Shown here: positions 24,989-32,108 of the stretch, piece by piece
Layout of the letters: every line of letters starts with the position of its first letter
Position numbering within the stretch: the stretch's first letter is position 1
NCBI GenBank assembly: GCA_019561555.1
Contig: JAHEQB010000044.1
Coordinates: forward strand, 1-42,923
Length of the DNA: 42,923 bases
Direction: 5' to 3'
Origin: Methanothermococcus sp. SCGC AD-155-C09
GTDB lineage: Archaea; AGJL01; Methanococci; Methanococcales; Methanococcaceae
The notes under the pieces: model-generated
Told to the model about the DNA's origin: nothing
Databases searched by the model: none
The model's input: the letters and a program-made list of their open reading frames with translations, nothing else
Position numbers and translations under genes: made by a program

Positions 24989-25888
24989 CTATAAATTACA
25001 TTCTTTTCCATCTATAACATATTGATAAACATTATTTAAATCCTCCTCTATACCATACTTTCTAAAATACCTTAAGACATTTTCCAAATCCCTTTTTAAA
25101 TAAAATTCCTTATCAATTTCCAATTCTAAGGGTAATTTATCTATTTTTATTATTTTGGAGTTATCCTTTATTTGTAGAGCCTGAGGAAAGTCAATTATTA
25201 AAAAATCTCCCTTTTCATTAATTAATATATTAAATTCACTTAAATCACCATGGATATATCCAATCTCATACATTTTTTTTATTTCCTCAATTATATCCCA
25301 AAATAGTTTATCAATATTAATATTAAGGGAATTTAAATCTACCCTTTTTAACTCCACACCATCCAATTTCCCCATAATAATACAGTGCCTATTTTGCTCT
25401 ATTGGTTCTGGAACCTTTACAATGGGAAATAAATCATTTAATACCTGAAATTCCCTTTCTGCCGTTAGCCTGGAGGCATACAACCAACTAATATGTCGCT
25501 TATCTGCCAGATAACCCCTATATCTTTTTCCCCTTGTAAAGCATGTCCTCCCCAATTTATGAAATTTTAAAACAGCCTCTCTGTTATTACTCAATAGAAC
25601 ATTATAAACGTCCCCCTCTTTACCTACACCAAGTTTTCCCCCTATTGCCTTTATAACCTCCCTTTTGATAAAGGCATTTAGTGCCAATCCATCATATCCC
25701 TTATGGGACAATCTATATCCATAGGAACTTCTATTTATTAATTTAAACCTGTCTAATATCTTTAGCCTATAATGTATCTCCCCATCCTTAATTTTTGTTT
25801 TTTTAATTATTTCATCTAAGGGCACCCATTCATAATGTCTCATTAATACCTCTATAATCTTTAAAACCTTCCAATCCTTTTCCTTCAT
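24989..25888 (-). CDS. RIO2-type atypical serine kinase
   Basis: Rio2 acts in late maturation of the small ribosomal subunit and is conserved in archaea and eukaryotes. The 299 residues show an N-terminal winged helix (about 1-85) and a RIO kinase domain with P-loop GVGKEGDV (87-94), ATP lysine K108 (AVLKFH), catalytic HGDLSEFN (213-220, with D215 and N220) and the metal-binding IDFPQ (232-236). All key residues are intact. The length is normal for archaeal Rio2. The ATG has no clear ribosome binding site. It lies 73 bp downstream of the NIL-ferredoxin gene on the same strand. Confidence 0.96.
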   Translation of the reverse strand: MKEKDWKVLKIIEVLMRHYEWVPLDEIIKKTKIKDGEIHYRLKILDRFKLINRSSYGYRLSHKGYDGLALNAFIKREVIKAIGGKLGVGKEGDVYNVLLSNNREAVLKFHKLGRTCFTRGKRYRGYLADKRHISWLYASRLTAEREFQVLNDLFPIVKVPEPIEQNRHCIIMGKLDGVELKRVDLNSLNINIDKLFWDIIEEIKKMYEIGYIHGDLSEFNILINEKGDFLIIDFPQALQIKDNSKIIKIDKLPLELEIDKEFYLKRDLENVLRYFRKYGIEEDLNNVYQYVIDGKECNL

Positions 25889-25961
25889 TTTTTGAATGGT
25901 ATTAATTAAGTCTAAGATTGTTGCACCTCCTCCATTATATATGGATTATGATTTTATAAAT

Positions 25962-26363
25962 CTAATAAATATCAAAGACATCTATTGCCTTAACTGGGCA
26001 TATTTTAACACAATTTTTACATCCAATGCATTCCTTATCATCAAATATTACATTGTACTTTCTATCTTGGGATATGGCCTTAACTGGACAGTGTATTACA
26101 CAGGCTCCACAGTCTATGCATTTATCATCCTTTCTCTCTATTATTTTTGGAATATCCTCAATTTCACCATAGCGGTTTAATATATCCATGGCTTCATTTA
26201 TCTGATTTTTATTTCCATTTAATTCAATAATTAAGAAACTTTCCTGAGGCATGATCTTTGCCATTAGTATATTTATCATAATCTTTGTTTTTAGAATTGC
26301 CTCTGAAATTATGGGCTTATCTATATACTTTTCATCCACCCAATAGTACATTCTCTTTTTCAT
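25962..26363 (-). CDS. NIL-domain ferredoxin of homocysteine biosynthesis
   Basis: This 133-residue protein has an N-terminal NIL domain (about 1-75) and two 4Fe-4S clusters: C82, C85, C88, C92 (CIDCGACVIHC) and C112, C115, C118, C122 (CIGCKNCVKIC). It is the partner of the DUF39 protein at 29489-31027. In Methanosarcina the pair is needed to make homocysteine from aspartate semialdehyde and sulfide, the ferredoxin probably supplying electrons or holding sulfur. GGTGA precedes the ATG. In M. jannaschii the two genes are neighbours. Here 3.1 kb, with repeats and a surface gene, lies between them. Confidence 0.9.
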   Translation of the reverse strand: MKKRMYYWVDEKYIDKPIISEAILKTKIMINILMAKIMPQESFLIIELNGNKNQINEAMDILNRYGEIEDIPKIIERKDDKCIDCGACVIHCPVKAISQDRKYNVIFDDKECIGCKNCVKICPVKAIDVFDIY

Positions 26364-26576
26364 GGTTTCACCAGGATAAAAAAATATATATTGTTATCAT
26401 TCTATTTTAAATCTTAGATTATTATTTATATTTATAGATTTATTGTTTTTTTATTTTTTATATATAAAATATTTATTTTTTTAAGGTTATATTCATATTA
26501 TGAAGTTATTAGGACGTTCCATTTAAATAAAAGCCATTACTTTGTTTATAATAAGTACATAATAATATTTTAGATT

Positions 26577-26919
26577 TATAGTTAAGAATATAATTTCTTA
26601 AACTCATATTATAGTATAAAAAATAAAATTAAAAAATAAAATTAAAATAATCTAAAAAAATAATAAAATTAATCTAAATCCTAAGACATAGAAAAAAATA
26701 ATATTTAAAGAGATAAAGAAAAATAAATATTCAAAAAGTAGAATTCCCCACCATCATCCCTCTCTTCCTACACCTCAAACACTGTACTTAAAAAGTAGAA
26801 ATCATATACTATTACTATTCTCCTTCCCCCTACACTCAAGCACTAAAGTGCAGAGGAAATTCTTCAAGTATTGGGATTACCCCATTATAATAGGTTTAAA
26901 GTATTATATGTCTTCTATA
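26577..26919. mobile_element. MITE with duplicated core, left member of a head-to-head pair
   Basis: This 343-bp element has left end TATAGTTAAGAATATAAT and right end (reversed) TATAGAAGACATATAAT, each followed by a TTAAAC-like block. The core occurs twice (about 26735-26780 and 26790-26880); the second copy reads CCTTCCCCCTACACTC, AAGCACT, GTGCAGAGGAAATTC. It abuts the next element in the opposite orientation, sharing the TATA at 26916-26919. No gene is present. Confidence 0.7.
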
Positions 26920-27174
26920 AATAGTTACCTTTCGTTATATCTTTAGGGGTTTCCTCTGGACATCCAGTGCTTAGGAGTGTAGGGGGAAGGGGGGTAGGTT
27001 ATGGGATTTCTACTTTTTAAGTATATACTTTTCTTTGTTTTCTTTAAATATTTAATTTTTTCTTATATTAGGATTTAGGTTATTTTAATTTTATTTATTT
27101 TTAATTTTTAATTATTTTTTTATTTATTTTTTATATTTAAATTATAGTTTAAAAAATTATGTTCTCAACTATAT
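26916..27174. mobile_element. MITE, right member of the head-to-head pair
   Basis: This element of about 259 bp lies in G-tract orientation. The core (26945-27040) reads TTTCCTCTGGACATCCAGTG, CTTAGGAGTGTAGGGGG, ATGGGATTTCTACTTTT. A T-rich arm leads to a clear right end (GTTTAAAAAATTATGTTC, then AACTATA at 27168-27174). The left end is eroded. With its neighbour it forms an inverted repeat nearly 600 bp long. Confidence 0.7.
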
Positions 27175-27299
27175 ATTTAATACTATAAAATAAAAAGTCC
27201 TATTAGGAGGAAAAATTGTCCTTCTCTATAAAAAAATATTTTTTATTAAAAAAATAATTTAAAATAAAAATAAAAAAATAATTAGAAAATAAAAATAAT

Positions 27300-27604
27300 T
27301 ATAGACAAACACATAATATCTAAACTTATAATATATAATAAAGAGAACAAAATGCCAATAAAGAGAAGTACTTTAAGCCCTATTTCATTTTTTGAGTATA
27401 ATTCCCATAATAAACCCTATAAAGAAATTCTACATCTCTCCAGTGCTTGAGAGTATTACGGAGAATAATTATGGGATTTCTACTTTTTTAAATATTTATT
27501 CCTTTTTAGATATTTTAAAATCTTAGATTATTTTTTATTTTATTACTTTTAATTTTTTAATTATTTCTTTATAGTTTAGTATATATAGTTTTGTTTAGGA
27601 CTAT
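27300..27604. mobile_element. MITE, G-tract orientation
   Basis: The 305-bp copy has left end TATAGACAAACACATAAT (27300-27317) followed by CTAAACTTATAAT, core 27400-27490 (CCAGTGCTTGAGAG, ATGGGATTTCTACTTTT), a T-rich arm with TATTTTAAAATCTTAG, and a weaker right end closing GGACTATA (27597-27604). It has diverged more than the copy at 31356. Confidence 0.65.
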
Positions 27605-27819
27605 AATCATAATCGAAGATATAATCTTAAATAATTCCTCAGACTATAAGAATAAAAGAGAATAATAAAGAAAGATACTTTAAATCCCTACCTATTGAGT
27701 ATAACTTTCATAATTTATCCTGTAAGAAATTCTTCCTATTCTCTTTTAGTACTCAGAGTATCAAGGAGAATAATAAGGGACTTTACTTCTTTTTGGATAT
27801 TTTAAAATCTTTTATTTTT
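27605..27819. mobile_element. Truncated MITE copy next to an IS630 remnant
   Basis: The core at about 27725-27810 (CCTGTAAGAAATTCTTCC, GTACTCAGAGTAT, GGGACTTTACTTC, TATTTTAAAATCTTTTA) lies in G-tract orientation. Its left end is barely recognisable near 27602-27632. Its right arm is cut at 27820, where the IS630 end fragment begins. Confidence 0.5.
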
Positions 27820-27945
27820 TATAGTTAAGCACATAACCTTAACCCATCTCCTAAAAATTTATAATAACTACTTGCAAATGAGGATATAGATTCTGTAATT
27901 TTTTAAAATTCTAGTAATTATAATTTAAAACATTTATTCTTTGGT
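27820..27945. mobile_element. Remnant of an IS630-family element end
   Basis: Starting with TATAGTTAAGCACATAA, this stretch follows the sequence at 42224-42340 nearly base by base: CCTAAAAATTTATAATAACT, CTTGCAAATGA, ATATAGATT, TGTAATTTTTT. At 42224 the same segment is the terminal repeat plus the last codons of the transposase. Only about 125 bp survive, with indels, so this is a dead end left by a lost IS copy. Confidence 0.7.
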
Positions 27946-27967
27946 TTTTATCTATCAATTTAAATCC

Positions 27968-29335
27968 TCATTTTAACATCTCCTCCAACTCACTTACATC
28001 ATAACCTTCTTTTTTCCATTTTTCCACTTTTGATCTAAATTCTTTCATCTTTCTTTCGTCGTATTCTTTTTTTCTTTTTCTAGATGTATAATAATTTACT
28101 GCCAATATTAGTATGATTGCAATTATAATAGAGTAGATGTAGTAGTTGTTTATGTAAGGTGCAAAATCTTCTTCATTTGGAATACTATCCTGATCTATAT
28201 CTAAGGCTAGGGATTTTGCCTCTAAAGCAGTTTTCTTTGCTTTAGAGTAGTCTCCCTTGTTAAATGCCTCTTCAGCTTGAGATAGTAGAGATTCTGCTTC
28301 TTTTATATTGTATTTTGATTTTATCTGGGAGATTGTTGATTTGGCGTCTTTTATTATCCCATCAACAGTTTGTGCCTTCTCTTTTATTTTTATTGCCGTA
28401 TCCTTAGCATTTAGAGCAAGTTCCTTTGCTTTAGAGTAGTCTCCCTTGTTAAATGCCTCTTCAGCTTGAGATAGTAGAGATTCTGCTTCTTTTATATTGT
28501 ATTTTGATTTTATCTGGGAGATTGTTGATTTGGTATCTTCTATTGTCTTTTCAGCTTCTTCAGCCTGATAATCCATTTCAACAGTCTTTTCCTTAGATTT
28601 CGAAGCACTTCCACCAGAGGATTTAAAGAGTTCAGTAGGTGGAGCAAACTGTAAAATCTTGCCTGCATATGGAGTATCACCATGTATATTATATATAGTA
28701 GCATTGGATCCATTAAATGGAATTATTCCACTGTAGAAGACTCTACTTGCAATAGTATTTTTATTTTTATATGGCATTTGCACTTCCCAGATAGAATTTG
28801 TATTTAAGTTTTGGAAAACAAAGGAGACATTATGATAATAACAACCATATTGACTGGCTTCAATAAAGTTTATTCCATTTTCTGATATATGTACTATCCA
28901 AATCCCATTTCCATAAGCAGTACCAGCATAATTATCAGCCATTGATATTTTAATCTGAGATCCTACTGGTATTTCACTCTCATATTTGTTTATCACAGTC
29001 TGATTAGGTAAATTATGTACTACCCAATTTTTATCATTCCAATATAATACTGTAGTGGCTGCAGGGTCTGTAGTTCCGAGATTATCATTTAATTTAATCA
29101 CCTGTCTTATTATGTCTCCGTTACTCAACTGATAGTTTATAACGGTATATATATAGTCTGAACCCTCAAATGAACTACTTCCATCAAAGGTATTTCCTAA
29201 GGGATCGTAATAGGTACCGTTATATCTATATACCCCTAACCAGGCCTTTACAACCTTTGGATTTTCTCCATATACCTGTAATGGCATTAGGATTATCACT
29301 ATTATCAACAATAATTTTAATAAATTATTTATCAT
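27968..29335 (-). CDS. Membrane-anchored surface protein with coiled-coil repeats
   Basis: The protein has 455 residues: signal peptide (1-23), an extracellular domain (26-230) paralogous to the 16250-17098 protein, a Ser/Lys-rich hinge, a helical stalk (about 245-372), one membrane helix (about 385-405) and a charged cytoplasmic tail. The stalk contains two 63-residue units, each with TISQIKSKYNIKEAESLLSQ and AEEAFNKGDYSKAK. At DNA level 110 bp (28235-28344 and 28424-28533) are identical, including silent positions, so the duplication is recent or kept uniform by conversion. The period is 189 bp, in frame. It lies between the DUF39 and NIL-ferredoxin genes on the same strand. Adhesion or surface display is a guess. 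Confidence 0.82.
   Translation of the reverse strand: MINNLLKLLLIIVIILMPLQVYGENPKVVKAWLGVYRYNGTYYDPLGNTFDGSSSFEGSDYIYTVINYQLSNGDIIRQVIKLNDNLGTTDPAATTVLYWNDKNWVVHNLPNQTVINKYESEIPVGSQIKISMADNYAGTAYGNGIWIVHISENGINFIEASQYGCYYHNVSFVFQNLNTNSIWEVQMPYKNKNTIASRVFYSGIIPFNGSNATIYNIHGDTPYAGKILQFAPPTELFKSSGGSASKSKEKTVEMDYQAEEAEKTIEDTKSTISQIKSKYNIKEAESLLSQAEEAFNKGDYSKAKELALNAKDTAIKIKEKAQTVDGIIKDAKSTISQIKSKYNIKEAESLLSQAEEAFNKGDYSKAKKTALEAKSLALDIDQDSIPNEEDFAPYINNYYIYSIIIAIILILAVNYYTSRKRKKEYDERKMKEFRSKVEKWKKEGYDVSELEEMLK
28235..28533 (-). repeat. Exact 110-bp in-frame direct repeat within the stalk
   Basis: Copies at 28235-28344 and 28424-28533 are identical over 110 bases, spaced 189 bp (63 codons). The first mismatch on each side is immediate. 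Unequal recombination would add or remove whole 63-residue stalk units without breaking the frame. Confidence 0.9.
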
Positions 29336-29385
29336 AATTATCCCCTTTCGAGTGTGTCTATGTAATTTTTTGAAGGCTCTGGTAT

Positions 29386-29414
29386 TATAGTTTAAACATT
29401 AATGCTTAACTATA
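29386..29414. promoter_or_regulatory. Solo terminal-like motif upstream of the 29335 gene
   Basis: On the minus strand this reads TATAGTTAAGCATTAATG, then TTTAAACTATAATACC. It is 51-80 bp before the surface-gene start and has no core beside it. The TTTAAACTATA part could be a TATA element. Confidence 0.4.
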
Positions 29415-29488
29415 TTTATTTTTGTTTTTTTAATTATGAATTATTTTTTAATAAATTTTATAGTATTTTTTTATTTTTTTTTTTGGAA

Positions 29489-31027
29489 TTAATGTTTTTT
29501 ATATCCCAATAATTTTGAGAGATCCTCTGCAGTTACCATTCCTATGATCTTTCCATTTTTATCAATTACTGGAACCCCTGATATGTTATATTTGCTCATT
29601 TTTCTTGCTACAACATCAATGGGCTCATCTAAGGTTGTACTTATAACCTGCCTGGTCATTATATCAAATATTGAGTTAATATTCTGGGCCACAGCCCTTG
29701 CAATATCCCATGATGTTAAAATACCCACTAATTTATGATTGTTATCTACAATAGGTAGGTGATTTATGTTCTTTTCAATAAGTATTTTTGAGGCCTCAGT
29801 TATGGATATATCTGAAGTTGCCACAATAGGGGGTCTGCTAATAATATCCCTTACCAATTTTGCTATTGGTTTCATAGGTTTATTTGAGCCCCTTCCCAAA
29901 TTATCCACTGGTTCAGATAGGGTAAATTCCCCTTTTAATATCCATCTTTTAAGTTCCTCGGCAACTTCAATGGACTTTTTATAACTGGAAACAGATGCAG
30001 TTTTTATGGTTTTTTCTATTACCTTACCTGTTTCATCCTCCCTAATTTCAATAGTAATTTCACCAGTCCTAAGATCTTTATAATTTGTTTTGGATACAAT
30101 GGGCCTATCCCTTCTTGGAACACCATAATCCACAATGGGAACCATAATTTCCTCATCCCTTATACCACAGGCCCTTGCAATGTCCTCATTTAAAATAGGT
30201 ATTGGAACCCCAATTCCAATAAATAAAGTACTTCCATACTTTGGTATAGTAGCCCCTCTAAGGAAATTACGATTCATTGTTTTTAAATCTCCCTTTACCA
30301 TCAAAGTTCCAAAGGCTCCCTCGGGATCATGCTGGGTACCCTCTCCTATGATGTATCCAATACCTCCTCCAAGGAATATTTTAGTACCAATTCCTATGGT
30401 ATTGTAGGATTTATTTTTTATATTGTAGTCATTTTGAAGGGGATTTAATTGTCCTGCTCCAGAATAATTTATATTGGAATACTCAGGAAGTAAAGCCCCC
30501 ATATAGGTATATATTTTTTCCTCTCTACTATTTGTGGCGGCTCCATAGGTTTGATAACAGTTTCTTGGATTCAATAGTATGGCCTGGTTTAAGTCCTCTA
30601 TTGTTATTGTGGTAGAGGCTCTTTTTCTTGGATAGCAATCTGTGGTATAGCCCTCTGCAACAAGTTGGATTTCCTTGCCTGCTACAAGATCCTCAATAAC
30701 ATGACCTCCCCCATAGTCAATATCAATATCAACATCAGAGTTAGGTTGGGCGGCTCCCAAATATGCATCCACTGCTGCCAATCCAGAGTAGGCCTCCACT
30801 CCATTGAGATAGGTTTTCATCATCTTTATAGGTGGATCAGCATGGCCAAAATTTAAAAATACTCCACTGGAACACATTGCACCAAAGGTACCTGTTGTAA
30901 CAACATCTACCTCCTTTGCCCCATTCTTTGGCCCTATATCCTCCACCACATTGATCATTTCTTCGGCAGTTAAAACTACGGCATCTCCATTCTTTATTTT
31001 TTCATTTATGTCCTTAATGGTTTTCAT
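29489..31027 (-). CDS. DUF39-CBS L-aspartate semialdehyde sulfurtransferase
   Basis: This enzyme builds homocysteine directly from aspartate semialdehyde and a sulfide-derived persulfide in methanogens that lack the usual route. The 512 residues comprise a DUF39 (COG1900) domain (about 1-375) and two C-terminal CBS domains (about 385-508; HLPIVDNNHKLVGILTSWDI and SGVPVIDKNGKIIGMVTAED), which may sense adenosyl compounds. C52 (GAMCSSGVFLNFGHADPP) and C131 (YTTDCYPRKR) lie where the family's two important cysteines are expected. GGGGG precedes the ATG. The partner ferredoxin is at 25962-26363. A MITE begins 329 bp upstream of the start. Confidence 0.9.
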   Translation of the reverse strand: MKTIKDINEKIKNGDAVVLTAEEMINVVEDIGPKNGAKEVDVVTTGTFGAMCSSGVFLNFGHADPPIKMMKTYLNGVEAYSGLAAVDAYLGAAQPNSDVDIDIDYGGGHVIEDLVAGKEIQLVAEGYTTDCYPRKRASTTITIEDLNQAILLNPRNCYQTYGAATNSREEKIYTYMGALLPEYSNINYSGAGQLNPLQNDYNIKNKSYNTIGIGTKIFLGGGIGYIIGEGTQHDPEGAFGTLMVKGDLKTMNRNFLRGATIPKYGSTLFIGIGVPIPILNEDIARACGIRDEEIMVPIVDYGVPRRDRPIVSKTNYKDLRTGEITIEIREDETGKVIEKTIKTASVSSYKKSIEVAEELKRWILKGEFTLSEPVDNLGRGSNKPMKPIAKLVRDIISRPPIVATSDISITEASKILIEKNINHLPIVDNNHKLVGILTSWDIARAVAQNINSIFDIMTRQVISTTLDEPIDVVARKMSKYNISGVPVIDKNGKIIGMVTAEDLSKLLGYKKH

Positions 31028-31355
31028 AGTGGCCCCCTAATTTAATATTTAAAAATAAAAAAATATTTATTTTAAAATTATTTTTTAATAATAATTATTA
31101 AAACTTTTTTATATTAATTACCTAACATTAACATTTATAGGACTTTAAAAAAATGATAAAAGTTTTTTAAGGATCTATGCCTTTTTATAGATTTTTAATT
31201 TCCTAAATGGTTCATTTTCTAAAATGTTTTATTTATAAATTCCTTTTTTTAATTATTTTATTTTTATAATAATTTTTTAAAAAAATAAACTTTTATATTA
31301 TTTTAATTTTAATTATTTCTATATTTTGTTTTTTTAATTATACTTTTATTTTAAT

Positions 31356-31674
31356 TGTAGTCAAGGACATAATAATTTAAACTTATTATGGATATAGCAT
31401 CCATACTTAAAGGGTTTTCTCTGGACATCCAGTGCTTAGGGGTGTAGGGGGGAGGGGGGTATGTTAAATGGGATTTCTACTTTTTAAGTATTTACTTTTT
31501 TATTTCTTTAAATAATTAATTTTTTCCTATATTTTAGGATTTAGGGTATTTAATTTTATTATTTTTTAATTATTTTTATTTTTTTAATTATTTTAATTAT
31601 TTTTATTTTTTTAATTTTTTTATTTATTTTTTATATTTGGATTATGGTTTAAAAAATTATGTTCTTAACTATAA
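31356..31674. mobile_element. Best-preserved MITE (IS630-type ends)
   Basis: The element is 319 bp. Its left end is TGTAGTCAAGGACATAAT then AATTTAAACTTATTATGG. Its right end, reversed, is TATAGTTAAGAACATAAT then TTTTTAAACCATAATCC. These ends match each other and the IS630 end at 42224 (about 28 of 35 positions for the right end). The core (31405-31510) has CTCTGGACATCCAGTGCTTA, the G-tracts GGGG/GGGGGG/GGGGGG (31439-31459) and GGGATTTCTACTTTTTAAG. A T-rich arm fills the rest. There is no reading frame of note. Confidence 0.8.
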
Positions 31675-32108
31675 TTATTATTTATTTTTAAGTTTTAACT
31701 ATTTTTAAATTATTTTATTTTTTATTACAATCCTTTAAAATTATTTATTATTTTTTAAATCTTAATTCTCATATAATAGTTAATAATAAAAACTCCAAAA
31801 AATAGTAGTCTTAACAGTTAGATCTTTTTCCTGCAAATTTCTATAAATCTAATAAATTATATGCAAGAAAACAGGTGTTTATATCTTCTTTTTCTTTGGA
31901 TCTTATGATATTATCTTCCTAAGTATTTTTAGATGGAAATTATTCTTCCACAATAATATTAACTTTATTAATTTCCTTATCCTTTATTTTATTTTTTCAA
32001 TGAATTTTAATTTTTTTTATTATAATTTTATTTTTTTATTAGGATTTAATTATATTTGATAAGAAGGAGTATTTTATTTTTTATATATTTTATTTTTAAA
32101 TGACTTAT
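31675..32108. other. T-rich gap, no gene seen
   Basis: Between the MITE and the stop of the COG1107 gene I see no gene or clear repeat core. ACTCCAAAAAATAG and CCTGCAAATTTCTATAAATC (31791-31855) faintly recall the IS630 end but are too diverged to call. The interval 31028-31355 is likewise A/T-rich and empty, holding the DUF39 promoter. Confidence 0.35.
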
